Origin: Ignavibacteria bacterium UBA2373 | GTDB lineage: Bacteria > Bacteroidota > Ignavibacteria > Kapaibacteriales > UBA961 | Assembly (NCBI GenBank): GCA_002344005.1 | Contig: DDTD01000098.1 | Coordinates: 80,438-144,437 of the forward strand | Direction of reading: 5' to 3' | Length of the DNA: 64,000 nucleotides | In this document: positions 28,539 through 37,482 of the stretch, in pieces | How the letters are laid out: each line of letters opens with the position of its first letter | How positions within the stretch are numbered: position 1 is the first letter of the stretch | The notes under the pieces: model-generated | The model's database searches: none | The model's input: the letters and a program-made list of their open reading frames with translations, nothing else | What the model was told of the DNA's origin: nothing | Program-made: the position numbers and the translations under genes

Positions 28539-29849
28539 ATGGTTGAAACTATGAATGATATTTCTTTAGACAAAGCAATTGTGGGCCTTGATATAGGCAC
28601 TTCAAAAGTTGTGTGCATCATTGCAGCGCCCGATACTGATTTACAATATTTGAACATCTTGGGAATAGGGATTGCCGAAAGCAAAGGTTTACGCCGCGGT
28701 GTTGTGACCAATATAGACAAAACTGTTGAATCAATACGCCAAGCTGTCGAGCGGGCAGAACAACAATCCGGTGTAAAGGTAGTGGATGTTGTTGTGGGAA
28801 TAGCCGGTGACCATATACAGTCATTTGCAACGCGCAATATTATCACCATCCCAAGTCCGACCAAAGAGATTTCCGCACGTGATGTGGAGCGATTGATTGA
28901 TGAAAGCAGAAAAATTAATATTTCTTCCGATAGAAGAATTTTACATGTGATACCGCAAGAGTATGTCATTGACGGACAAGACGGCATTACAGACCCGATA
29001 GGTATGAGCGGTGTTCGAATGGAAGCGAATGTGCATGTAGTCACGGCATTAGTAACTGCGATTCAAAATATTCAACGTTGTGTGGAACGTGCCGGCTTAC
29101 GCATGAGAGATATAGTCCTCGAACCGCTGGCAAGCAGCAACTCTGTCTTGGATGCCGATGAAAAAGAAATTGGCGTAGCTGTTATTGATATTGGAGCAGG
29201 TACAACCGATATAGCCGTCTTCTGTGAGAATATTATCCGTTATTCTGCTGTCTTCGGTATCGGAGGTCAGCATGTCACGGACGATATCGCTAAAGTATTG
29301 GGCATACTGCATTCTCAAGCGGAAAAAATTAAACGTGATTATGGTCATGCTATTCAGACCAATATTCTCAATGACGAGGTTATACAAATCCCCGGTGTCA
29401 GCGGTCGTAATCCTATGGAAATCACCAAAGGTTTACTTGCAGAGATTATCCAACCTCGGCTGGAAGAAATTTTTGAGTTTGCTTATGCTGAAATTAAGAA
29501 CTCAGGCTATGCTAATAGACTATCAGCCGGCATCGTTCTTACAGGTGGATGCAGTTTGCTAAGGGGTGCTGCCGAACTGGCACAAGACGTATTTGGAATG
29601 CCTGTAAAAATCGGTATTCCTACAGAAATTGCACACGGAGGTTTTGCTCGTGAAGTAGAAAATCCGATATTCGCAACTTCGGTTGGCTTGGTTTTGCATG
29701 GTGTGCGGTACAGAAGTGCTGCCGGATACCAACAAACACCTATCCAAAACGAAAACGATGACACAAGTCAAGACAAAGAGATTCAACAAGATACACGAAT
29801 CACTTCACGTATTGTCAGTTCTGTCAAACGTTTTTTCAATGAATTGTAG
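28539..29849 (+). CDS. ftsA: cell division protein FtsA
   Basis: 436 residues of the actin-like FtsA family, which anchors FtsZ filaments to the membrane. The ATPase phosphate-1 motif is VGLDIGTSKVV, phosphate-2 is IGAGTTDIAVF and the adenosine motif is VLTGGCSLLRG. The SHS2/1C insertion follows residue 85. The C-terminus ends in an amphipathic helix (TSRIVSSVKRFFNEL) typical of the membrane-targeting sequence. The start at 28539 (MVETMND) lies one base after the ftsQ stop; an ATG at 28551 is equally possible. It is co-transcribed with ftsQ and ftsZ. Confidence 0.95.
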   Translation: MVETMNDISLDKAIVGLDIGTSKVVCIIAAPDTDLQYLNILGIGIAESKGLRRGVVTNIDKTVESIRQAVERAEQQSGVKVVDVVVGIAGDHIQSFATRNIITIPSPTKEISARDVERLIDESRKINISSDRRILHVIPQEYVIDGQDGITDPIGMSGVRMEANVHVVTALVTAIQNIQRCVERAGLRMRDIVLEPLASSNSVLDADEKEIGVAVIDIGAGTTDIAVFCENIIRYSAVFGIGGQHVTDDIAKVLGILHSQAEKIKRDYGHAIQTNILNDEVIQIPGVSGRNPMEITKGLLAEIIQPRLEEIFEFAYAEIKNSGYANRLSAGIVLTGGCSLLRGAAELAQDVFGMPVKIGIPTEIAHGGFAREVENPIFATSVGLVLHGVRYRSAAGYQQTPIQNENDDTSQDKEIQQDTRITSRIVSSVKRFFNEL

Positions 29850-29935
29850 TTTTACAACAATTACGCAAAAAAACCAATCAATATTTATTCATAACAATTG
29901 AATACTAATCATTACTTTTTATTAGAGGAGGTTCC

Positions 29936-31375
29936 GTGATATTAATGGATACCGAGGATGCACAAGGAGCAAAAATTCGGGTTGTTGGAGTAGGCGGCGG
30001 CGGCGGTAACGCAGTCAATAGCATGATTAGCCGTAACCTTATTGGCGTAGATTTTATCTCTATCAATACCGATGCTCAAGCATTAGCGCACAATAATGCA
30101 GGCACAAAAATCCAAATCGGACCTGGTTTGGGTGCAGGAGGCAATCCTGAAGTTGCTCGTCGTTTTGCAGAAGAAACTGCCGACGAAATCAGAACAGCTC
30201 TTATGGGCAGCGACATGGTCTTTGTTACTGCCGGTATGGGCGGTGGAACAGGCACCGGTGCTTCCCCATTAGTTGCCAAAATTGGACGCGAATTAGGGGC
30301 TCTCGTCGTGGGTATTATCACACGTCCCTTCGAATGGGAAGCAAAAGTACGCTCCCGTTCAGCCGACGGAGGCATTGATGCCTTGCGCAGCAATGTGGAC
30401 GCTCTTATTGTCATACCAAACCAAAGACTCTTATCAATCATTGACAACAAAACACCTTTTAAAGTCGCCTTCCAAATGGTGGACGATGTTCTCTATAATG
30501 CAACTCGCGGTATTTCCGACATCATCAGCGGTTATGGATATATCAACGTGGATTTTGCCGATGTGCGTGCCATCATGAAAGATACAGGCGATGCTCTCAT
30601 GGGTATCGGTATTGCTTCAGGCGAAAATCGTGCCCTCGAAGCGGCAACAAATGCACTCAACTCTCCTCTGCTCGAAGGTATCTCCATCAAAGGAGCACAA
30701 GGACTGCTCATCAATATCAGTGCCGGTGAAGATGTCACTATGTACGATGTAAGCGAAGCCGTCCAAGTCATTGAAGGTGCAGCAGGTAGCGATGTCAACT
30801 TGATTCATGGCGTCAGCTTCAATCCCGACATGGGCGATAAACTCATGGTCACAGTTGTTGCAACAGGATTCAAACACAACACTATCTCTCAGAGAGCAAC
30901 AACAGCAAGTATTCCACAAATGCCGCAGCCTACTTTCCACACTCCTGTACAAGAAGTGATGCAAACGCCGCCGTCAAATCAGCCAACAGCTCAATTCTCG
31001 GCTGCCGTAACTCCACAAGTAACCATACAGCAACCAATAGCTGCCACACCGGCGCCGATTCAACCCACAGTCACTCAACAACAACAACAATCAACGCCAC
31101 CTAATGTAGTACAAGCTGATTTTGCACGACAAACCGTCGCAGCAACAACGCCGCAACAACGTGCATTCCCCGACGCAAAACCAAGTGGACTCGACAGACT
31201 CCGCCAATACGATGCGCCGGCTGCAACACGACGTAATAATGGCTCTATACCCATCGCAAATGTCAGCCGTGAACAACAAACCGTTCAACCGGTCTCTCTC
31301 ATTCGCGAAACAACAGTCATTGCTACACCACCGGCATCAGAACGTCCTGCATTTTTACGAAAAATCATGGATTGA
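29936..31375 (+). CDS. ftsZ: cell division protein FtsZ
   Basis: 479 residues. Tubulin-like GTPase that polymerises into the Z-ring. The GTP-binding motif GGGTGTG lies at residues 102-108 and the catalytic T7 loop is NVDFADVRAIM. Residues about 320-465 form a long, Gln/Thr/Pro-rich flexible linker. The conserved C-terminal peptide (RPAFLRKIMD) would bind FtsA. The start is read as GTG at 29936, because GGAGG ends four bases before it; the in-frame ATG at 29945 is 13 bases from that site. A strong terminator follows at 31398-31433. Confidence 0.97.
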   Translation: MILMDTEDAQGAKIRVVGVGGGGGNAVNSMISRNLIGVDFISINTDAQALAHNNAGTKIQIGPGLGAGGNPEVARRFAEETADEIRTALMGSDMVFVTAGMGGGTGTGASPLVAKIGRELGALVVGIITRPFEWEAKVRSRSADGGIDALRSNVDALIVIPNQRLLSIIDNKTPFKVAFQMVDDVLYNATRGISDIISGYGYINVDFADVRAIMKDTGDALMGIGIASGENRALEAATNALNSPLLEGISIKGAQGLLINISAGEDVTMYDVSEAVQVIEGAAGSDVNLIHGVSFNPDMGDKLMVTVVATGFKHNTISQRATTASIPQMPQPTFHTPVQEVMQTPPSNQPTAQFSAAVTPQVTIQQPIAATPAPIQPTVTQQQQQSTPPNVVQADFARQTVAATTPQQRAFPDAKPSGLDRLRQYDAPAATRRNNGSIPIANVSREQQTVQPVSLIRETTVIATPPASERPAFLRKIMD

Positions 31376-31397
31376 ATAATCGGCAAGCACTAAAAAG

Positions 31398-31433
31398 CCG
31401 CTCGTCGTGTATTCGACAGAGCGGTTTTTTTTT
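31398..31433 (+). terminator. intrinsic terminator after ftsZ
   Basis: A 10-bp stem with one bulged A (CCGCTCGTCG at 31398-31407 against CGACAGAGCGG at 31414-31424) is followed by nine T (31425-31433). It rules out the aspS start at 31407. Confidence 0.88.
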
Positions 31434-31493
31434 ACTTCTTCTTCACAAAATATCTTTATTACACATTTTCAATTAACAACAAAGGCAAGCGAA

Positions 31494-33278
31494 ATGTCAT
31501 TCCTCAAAAGAACACATACATGCGGTGAACTACGCGAACAACACATACAAACTACCGTACAACTCAATGGATGGGTTGATGACATACGAGATAAAGGAGG
31601 CGTCATTTTCTTCACCGTTCGCGATCGCTACGGTGTCGTACAAATTATCGTCATGCCTGAATCGCAAGCCGATTTAGCAGATATCGCTCGCTCGCTGGGC
31701 AGCGAATTTGTTGTTGCTGTAAGGGGAATTGTACGTAAAAGAGAAAGTCCAAACACACAAATACCAACAGGTATGATAGAAGTTGTAGCCTCCGAAATTC
31801 ACATCCTCAACAAAGCGGAACTGCCGGTTTTTCATATTCATGATAATGCAAATGTCAACGAAGAATTACGTCTCCGATATCGTTATCTTGACTTGCGCAG
31901 ACCATCCCTTCAAAAAAACTTCATTATTCGTAATCAACTCTATCAAATCACCCATAGCTATTTTGCTGAAAATAATTTCATTGAATTTGAAACCCCCGTG
32001 CTCACCAAATCTACTCCCGAGGGTGCACGTGATTATTTAGTACCGAGCCGCATTCACAAAGGCAAATTTTATGCATTGCCACAATCTCCTCAGCTATACA
32101 AACAGATTCTGATGGTTTCCGGCTATGACCGCTATATGCAAATTACCAAGTGTTTCAGAGACGAAGACCTAAGAGCTGACCGCCAGCCCGAATTTACACA
32201 AATTGATGTCGAAATGTCTTTTGTGGAACAAGAAGAAATTATTGCCATGGCTGAAACATTTATATCACGTGTATGGAAAGAAATCAAAAATATAGACGTA
32301 CAATTACCATTGCCAAGAATGTCATGGCATGATGCAATCACACGCTATGGCAGCGATAAGCCGGACTTACGATACTCAATGGAAATAACTACTATCACAG
32401 AAAATGTGCGAAACAGTGAATTTTCAGTATTCAAGGACGCTGCCGCATTGCCAAATGGCGCCATTGCTCTCATAAATGCAAAAAACTGCGCATCCTTCTC
32501 TCGAAAACAAATTGACGACATCACCGAACACGCCAAAAAATATGGCGCAAAAGGTTTAGCATGGATAAAAATCAATCCTGACGGCATACAATCCCCCATA
32601 GCTAAATTTCTTACAGAGCAAGAAATCAAAGACATCATCCAACTAAGTGGCGCCGAACAAGGCGATTTATTGCTCATTGCTGCGGCTGAATTTGAACGCT
32701 GCTACACTATTCTGGGTGCTGTGCGTACTGAAATTGCAAGAGTCACGGGAATTCTCGAACAAATAAAAAACAATTTCTCATTCCATTGGGTAATTGATTT
32801 CCCATTACTCGAATTTTCCGAAGAAGAAAACCGTTGGGTTGCCCGTCACCATCCATTCACAGCACCAAAAAATGAAGACCTGCATTATCTATCTACCTCA
32901 CCCGAAAAAGCACGCGCCATAGCACATGACCTCGTCATCAATGGATACGAAGCTGCCGGAGGAAGCGTCAGAATACATCAAAACTCCGTGCAAAAAACAA
33001 TGTTCGACCTCTTGGGCTTCACACCCGAAGATGCGCAAGTCAAATTCGGATTTCTGCTTGATGCTTTACAATACGGTGCGCCCCCGCATGGTGGCATTGC
33101 CTTTGGCTTCGATAGATTAGTCATGTTGCTTGCCGGTACCGACAATATTCGAGATGTTATTGCATTCCCAAAAACATCCAGCGGATTATCACTCATGGAT
33201 GGCGCGCCTACCGCTGTGGATAATCGTCAGTTACAAGAGCTTGGCATACGACTTGCTGAAAACAACTCTCAACAATAA
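31494..33278 (+). CDS. aspS: aspartyl-tRNA synthetase
   Basis: 594 residues from the ATG at 31494; the frame extends upstream into the ftsZ terminator, which is not plausible. It is a bacterial-type class IIb synthetase. The N-terminal OB-fold anticodon domain (GWVDDIRDKGGVIFFTVRDR) is followed by class II motif 2 (FRDEDLRADRQPEFTQID), a GAD insertion domain at about residues 290-410 and motif 3 (GIAFGFDRLVMLLAG). It charges tRNA-Asp, possibly also tRNA-Asn in lineages lacking AsnRS; this cannot be decided here. The coding strand is strikingly C-rich over G. Confidence 0.96.
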   Translation: MSFLKRTHTCGELREQHIQTTVQLNGWVDDIRDKGGVIFFTVRDRYGVVQIIVMPESQADLADIARSLGSEFVVAVRGIVRKRESPNTQIPTGMIEVVASEIHILNKAELPVFHIHDNANVNEELRLRYRYLDLRRPSLQKNFIIRNQLYQITHSYFAENNFIEFETPVLTKSTPEGARDYLVPSRIHKGKFYALPQSPQLYKQILMVSGYDRYMQITKCFRDEDLRADRQPEFTQIDVEMSFVEQEEIIAMAETFISRVWKEIKNIDVQLPLPRMSWHDAITRYGSDKPDLRYSMEITTITENVRNSEFSVFKDAAALPNGAIALINAKNCASFSRKQIDDITEHAKKYGAKGLAWIKINPDGIQSPIAKFLTEQEIKDIIQLSGAEQGDLLLIAAAEFERCYTILGAVRTEIARVTGILEQIKNNFSFHWVIDFPLLEFSEEENRWVARHHPFTAPKNEDLHYLSTSPEKARAIAHDLVINGYEAAGGSVRIHQNSVQKTMFDLLGFTPEDAQVKFGFLLDALQYGAPPHGGIAFGFDRLVMLLAGTDNIRDVIAFPKTSSGLSLMDGAPTAVDNRQLQELGIRLAENNSQQ

Positions 33279-33313
33279 AAAACAAAAAAACACAAACAAA
33301 ACAAAAAAAACCA

Positions 33314-34216
33314 ATGAAAAGGCGTGATATTCTACAAGTATTAGGGCTTATGGCTGTTAGTGCCGTCATGTCTCCCCTTGCAAATGCCGTTGATCGCAAG
33401 CTCTTGCACAGCATCATGCAAAACACAGACAAAGAAGCAACATCGCGATACATTCTTGATCAATTACTTGCAAAAATCACATCAGAAAATTATCAATCAC
33501 GCCCCATCGGTTTCATAATGGGTGAATTAGGACTATTATTATTGGGCACAGCTTATGTCGGAGGAACACTCGAAGGAACACCCGAACAATGCCGCATAGA
33601 CCTCACCGGCTTAGACTGCGTCACATTCTTTGAAAATATTCTTTGTTTGGCTCGCATAACCCGACAAGGCAAAAAAACCATGAATGATTTAATCAACGAA
33701 GTAACCATGACACGATACCGAGGTGGACTTTTGCGTGGCTATACATCGCGCTTACATTACACCGCCGAATGGATTATGGATAATGAATCCAAAAAAACCA
33801 TTACCAACATAACAAAAGACTTAGGAGGAATTATATTCCCCCTTTCCGTCTCATTTATGTCCAAACACCCCCAATACTACCCACCCCTACAAAACAATCA
33901 ACAAGAAATAGACACCATACGCCAAATAGAACAAAACATCAACCAACACACACATTACTATATACCCAAAAAAGAAGTCAAAAAAATCGAAAACAAATTA
34001 ATGACCGGCGACATCATAGCCATCGCCACCAACAAAGAAGGATTAGACTATGCCCACACAGGCATCATCTACAAAGACAAAAAAGGCAAAGCACGCTTCC
34101 TGCACGCCTCACAAAAACAAAAAAAAGTCATACTCGACACCACCATATCAGCATACCTCAAAACCGTCCCATCACACATCGGAATAACCATCGTCCGCCC
34201 ACTACCCGTACAATAA
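33314..34216 (+). CDS. DUF1460 (N-acetylmuramoyl-L-alanine amidase-like) exported protein
   Basis: 300 residues. The N-terminus MKRRDILQVLGLMAVSAVMS has a twin-arginine-like motif and a hydrophobic stretch, so Tat or Sec export is likely. The DUF1460 NlpC/P60-like fold shows the nucleophile region LTGLDCVTFFEN, GDIIAIATNKEGLDYAHTGII with the catalytic His, and FLHASQ. Related proteins cleave cell-wall peptides or N-acetylmuramoyl-L-alanine bonds. It starts 35 bp after aspS. The distal half of the coding strand is almost free of G (25 C and 6 G in 34141-34200), with many Lys/Asn/Thr codons, unlike most of the window. Confidence 0.8.
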   Translation: MKRRDILQVLGLMAVSAVMSPLANAVDRKLLHSIMQNTDKEATSRYILDQLLAKITSENYQSRPIGFIMGELGLLLLGTAYVGGTLEGTPEQCRIDLTGLDCVTFFENILCLARITRQGKKTMNDLINEVTMTRYRGGLLRGYTSRLHYTAEWIMDNESKKTITNITKDLGGIIFPLSVSFMSKHPQYYPPLQNNQQEIDTIRQIEQNINQHTHYYIPKKEVKKIENKLMTGDIIAIATNKEGLDYAHTGIIYKDKKGKARFLHASQKQKKVILDTTISAYLKTVPSHIGITIVRPLPVQ

Positions 34217-34320
34217 CACCACCAAACACAATTCTCAATCAACCAAAACCAAACGCCAATCAACCAAAACCTATAAGGTTTCAAAAATCTTATAGGTTTC
34301 TATAACTACGCCATATCCGC

Positions 34321-34573
34321 ATCCAACCAAAAACCACTCACGTCCAAAAAAGCTTCTCCCACATCTTGGGGGAGACACAGAGGGGACTAAAAAACAAAAA
34401 CCACATCCAACCAAAAACCATTCACGTCCAAAAAAGCTTCTCCCACATCTTGGGGGAGACAAAGAGGGGGCTAAAAAACAAAAACCATATCCAACAAAAA
34501 ACCATTCACGTCCAAAAAAACTTCTCCCCCATTTTGGGGGAGACAAAGAGGGGGCTAAAAAACAAAAAACCAC
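34321..34573. repeat. three tandem copies of an 84-bp unit with a central palindrome
   Basis: Copies start at 34321, 34405 and 34489; the third is 85 bp. Each contains a hairpin-forming core. The third core is perfect (TCTCCCCC-attt-t-GGGGGAGA); the first two have a 6-bp stem (TCTCCC/GGGAGA). Flanks are A/C-rich (ATCCAAC...AAAACC). No spacers separate copies, so it is not CRISPR. It resembles the palindromic extragenic repeats found dispersed in many Bacteroidota genomes. Confidence 0.85.
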
Positions 34574-34575
34574 GT

Positions 34576-34757
34576 CCAACAATACCATACGCAACACCAG
34601 AAAGAGCGTACGCAGCACCATCAAAAGAGTATGCAGCACCATCAAAAGAGTATGCAGCACCATCAAAAGAGTACGCAACACCATCAAAAGAGTACGCAGC
34701 ACCAGAAAGAGTGTATGTAACACCATCAAAAGCGTATGCAACACCATCAAAAGAGTA
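34576..34757. repeat. 21-bp tandem repeat, family A (CCATCAAAAGAGTAYGCARCA)
   Basis: Full units begin at 34597, 34618, 34639, 34660, 34681, 34702 and 34723, preceded by a degenerate unit at 34576 and followed by a partial one at 34744. Two units have CCAGAAAGAG instead of CCATCAAAAGAG. The array follows directly on the 84-bp repeats. Both strands are open in one frame because 21 and 84 are multiples of three, but no ribosome binding site or homology supports translation. Confidence 0.85.
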
Positions 34758-34773
34758 AAAATCATCAACAAAA

Positions 34774-35062
34774 GCTCTTTTTACTCATTTTTACCCTCTT
34801 TTTACATAAAACACGGCTTTTTTTGCTTAAATCACAGCTATTTTTGCTTAAATCACGGCTTTTGACTTGTATATAATCTATTTAGTTATTAAATTTGTGC
34901 ATTATGTTATACAGATTATGACTCTTTCTATACACAAATTGACTTTTGTTATATATACATTAACTTTGATTGCATACAAATTGACTTTTATTACATATAC
35001 ATTAACTTTGGTTGCATACAAATTGACTTTGATTACATAGATATTAACTCTTTTTATACATA
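34774..35062. repeat. AT-rich 21-bp periodic repeats, families B, C and D
   Basis: Three further sequence families repeat at exactly 21 bp. B: GCTCTTTTTAC at 34774 and CCTCTTTTTAC at 34795. C: CACGGCTTTTTTTGCTTAAAT at 34812, its variant at 34833 and a half-unit at 34854. D: an ACT core in TTGACTTT / TTAACTTT at 34921, 34942, 34963, 34984, 35005, 35026 and 35047. D alternates two half-types, giving a 42-bp super-period. Twenty-one bp is two helical turns and the units carry A/T tracts, so the DNA should be curved. Confidence 0.8.
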
Positions 35063-35109
35063 TTACGTATCGTACTGCTATGGAAAACATGATTAACAGG
35101 ACTTATAAT

Positions 35110-36258
35110 ATGTCCGACCCCGATTTAGCGCAATTTACTACCAATCTTGCAGGGTTTTTGACTCGTGATTTGACTGATTTGGCAGAGTTCGGCATGACCG
35201 CTGCCAAAATCACGGCTTTGGTTGATCTGCAAAATGCTTTTGAAGTTATTACACCCGATTATGTCTATGTGGCAATCGTTTCCCAAAAGGTCTTGGATAA
35301 AAATAATAAGCGGGCTGTTTTGGAAGATATGCTCGGCAAAATTCGTGTCAGAGCCGTCAATACTTTCGGCGAAAACAGCCCCATTTATAAGGAATTTAAT
35401 TTCACCCGTGTGAATACTACGTCGGATGCTACCTACCTTTCGCGGTGTCGTTCCATTGCCGCTACGGCGGAAAAATACCTCACGGAACTTGCCGCTTTTG
35501 GTCAAACGCAAGCCCAAATTGATGCTTTTATTGCCGAATGTGACAGCTTTGAAACGGCTATGCACAATATAGGGTCTGCGGTGTCCGACCGATTGACCGG
35601 CACACGTCTTAGAATCGAAAAAGGCAATGAATTATATGGATTTGTGGCAACATATTGCTCTTTGGGCAAGGCAGCGTTCGGCAATACCAATTATGCGAAA
35701 TATCAGGATTATATCATCTATGACAATGCCGACACGCCCCATACCGCACCCCAAACACCGCAAAATGTGAATTTCCAAAATGATGTGATTTCATGGGCGC
35801 CATCCCCCACTGCCACCAGCTATAAATTGTATCAATCTTTGACCCCGTCGGGCGATGATTGGTCGGTGATTGATGAGGGCAATGACACGATGGCGATAGT
35901 GCCGCATATCTTTATTGGCGGCAGACGTTTCCGCGTCACAGCGCATAATCTTGCCGGAACGAGCGAGCCAAGTGCCGAGGTGTATAATGTTGCTTCGGTG
36001 AATATCCCGACGGGTTTCATGTTTGCGGATAATCAATTAGTGTGGAATCAAGTGGATTGGGCGAATGGTTACTTCGTGGAGCAATCGCAAAACGGCACGG
36101 ATTGGACAGAAATTTGGAATCAAAACACATCGTCAATGCCTTTGGAATTGCAGCCCGGCACATGGTATTATCGTTTGCGCTCGGGTTATGGTGGCGTGTA
36201 TTCGGGTTATACGCCTGTCGTGGAATTGAATGGCGGCTCAGGCAATGTGAATGGGTAG
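35110..36258 (+). CDS. fibronectin type III domain protein with duplicated helical N-terminal module
   Basis: 382 residues from the ATG at 35110, preceded by CAGGA eight bases upstream; ATGs at 35080 and 35089 are in frame but lack such a site. There is no signal peptide. The N-terminal half is helical with an internal duplication: LTDLAEFGMTAAKITALV near residue 20 and LTELAAFGQTQAQIDAFI about 100 residues later. Two FN3-like beta domains follow (about residues 215-300 and 300-375: VNFQNDVISWAPSPTATSYKLY; FMFADNQLVWNQVDWANGYF). GC is about 50% in several lines, higher than the flanking genes. Function unknown. It lies immediately after the 21-bp repeats, suggesting an accessory or transferred gene. 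Confidence 0.78.
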   Translation: MSDPDLAQFTTNLAGFLTRDLTDLAEFGMTAAKITALVDLQNAFEVITPDYVYVAIVSQKVLDKNNKRAVLEDMLGKIRVRAVNTFGENSPIYKEFNFTRVNTTSDATYLSRCRSIAATAEKYLTELAAFGQTQAQIDAFIAECDSFETAMHNIGSAVSDRLTGTRLRIEKGNELYGFVATYCSLGKAAFGNTNYAKYQDYIIYDNADTPHTAPQTPQNVNFQNDVISWAPSPTATSYKLYQSLTPSGDDWSVIDEGNDTMAIVPHIFIGGRRFRVTAHNLAGTSEPSAEVYNVASVNIPTGFMFADNQLVWNQVDWANGYFVEQSQNGTDWTEIWNQNTSSMPLELQPGTWYYRLRSGYGGVYSGYTPVVELNGGSGNVNG

Positions 36259-36390
36259 GAAACGTTCTATAGTGCAATAATCGGACATTGTATGCAAAAG
36301 AATGTGTAAATTGTGCATGGTGTTCTCGTCTATGGGGCATCGGTCTTTTTATCTGTCCATAGTTTATGAATTTTCTTTCGTAATAATCGT

Positions 36391-37467
36391 ATGATACATT
36401 CTGTAAATATTACCAATTTTATGGCAATATCTTCCTTAGAAAATAAGGAAATAAGCCCCATAACAATTCTTATAGGAAAAAATGATACGTGCAAGACTGC
36501 TGTTCTTAAATTATTATATTCGGTTGTCAAATCATTAGAAATTTATAGCATTCAAAATGAAAAAGAAGATACAGAAACCTTAACACAAACAATAAGAAAT
36601 AAAATTATTTCTGTTTTTTCACCTAATGACAACAAAATTTATTCCCTTATTAATAACAATACTGACAAGTGTTCAATCACATTAGAGGTGGAAGATATAA
36701 AACAGAATAAATATAGACAGAGCATTGTTTTTCATGATGTTTTTAACTCATCAACTAATTTGCACATAGAAAGTAATGTTCATTATGTACCGAAGAATAC
36801 ATTGAACAGTATATTTATTCCGGCGAAGGAAGTATTGACTGCATTTAATGATATACAGATAATGCGCGAACAATTTTTCGGCAAAGGTTTTGATGATACC
36901 TATCTTGATTTAATCAACATGTTGAAAATTCCGACAAGGTTAGAAGGTATAGATTCTTCTTTTCTTTCAATTACGGATGATTTATCTGCATTATTACAAG
37001 GTGAGATTGTACAAACAACGGAGGCGAAAGATTTTTTTGTTTTTCGTCGCAAAGGTATAAAGCATGATATACGTCAGACGGCGGAGGGTATTAAGAAAAT
37101 CGGCGTACTTGACACACTTATTCGCAATGGTCGTTTACGCAAAGGGACTATATTGTTTATTGATGAGCCGGAAAATAATTTGCATCCTTCGGCTATTCGT
37201 GCTTTGGTGAATATGTTAATGGAATTAAGCCGACAGGGTGTGCAGATATTTATTTCTACGCATAATTATTTTGTGTTGAAACAATTTGCAGTGTGTGCCA
37301 AACGCGACAAAACGGATGTCGTGACATGGAATATGGAAAGGGACGAGAATGACAGTGTAGTGGCGACATTTTCTTCGATGAAAGACGGCATATTGCCCGA
37401 TAATGATATTGTGAATGAGTCATTATCAATGTTTGATGATGAATTACAAGTGATGTATTCAGAATAA
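36391..37467 (+). CDS. OLD/AAA_21-type AAA ATPase with altered Walker A
   Basis: 358 residues of the ABC/SMC-like AAA family related to OLD and RecF. Residues 1-28 form the first strands (MIHSVNITNFMAISSL...). The Walker A region is GKNDTCKT at 29-36, with Cys34 where the P-loop glycine (GK[ST]) is expected. A signature-like helix is TAEGIKKIGVLD at 230-241. Walker B is ILFIDEPENNLHP with Asp258 and Glu259, and the switch histidine is His291 (STHN). No TOPRIM domain follows, unlike full OLD. A PD-(D/E)XK-like gene starts 15 bp downstream, suggesting an ATPase-nuclease pair. Low GC. A role in defence against phage or plasmids is inference. Confidence 0.8.
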   Translation: MIHSVNITNFMAISSLENKEISPITILIGKNDTCKTAVLKLLYSVVKSLEIYSIQNEKEDTETLTQTIRNKIISVFSPNDNKIYSLINNNTDKCSITLEVEDIKQNKYRQSIVFHDVFNSSTNLHIESNVHYVPKNTLNSIFIPAKEVLTAFNDIQIMREQFFGKGFDDTYLDLINMLKIPTRLEGIDSSFLSITDDLSALLQGEIVQTTEAKDFFVFRRKGIKHDIRQTAEGIKKIGVLDTLIRNGRLRKGTILFIDEPENNLHPSAIRALVNMLMELSRQGVQIFISTHNYFVLKQFAVCAKRDKTDVVTWNMERDENDSVVATFSSMKDGILPDNDIVNESLSMFDDELQVMYSE

Positions 37468-37482
37468 TATTAAAGAAGGCGT

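Noticed and set aside
28484..29044. 186-codon antisense frame over ftsA
   Set aside because: It is the shadow of a well-conserved gene; composition follows from the ftsA codons.
33215..33223. Perfect DnaA box TGTGGATAA near the composition switch
   Set aside because: It is a single copy inside the aspS coding region, with no cluster of boxes around it.
34902..34912. dif-like half site TTATGTTATAC
   Set aside because: Only the right arm resembles the XerD arm (8 of 11); the left arm at the proper 6-base spacing does not match.
34321..35062. Possible CRISPR array
   Set aside because: The repeats are directly adjacent without unique spacers, and no cas gene is nearby.
34271..35090. Open frames through the repeats on both strands with heptapeptide repeats (APSKEYA, TLLMVLH, KVNxYxI)
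   Set aside because: They stay open because 84 and 21 are multiples of three. Both strands are open over the same DNA, and there is no ribosome binding site or known family.
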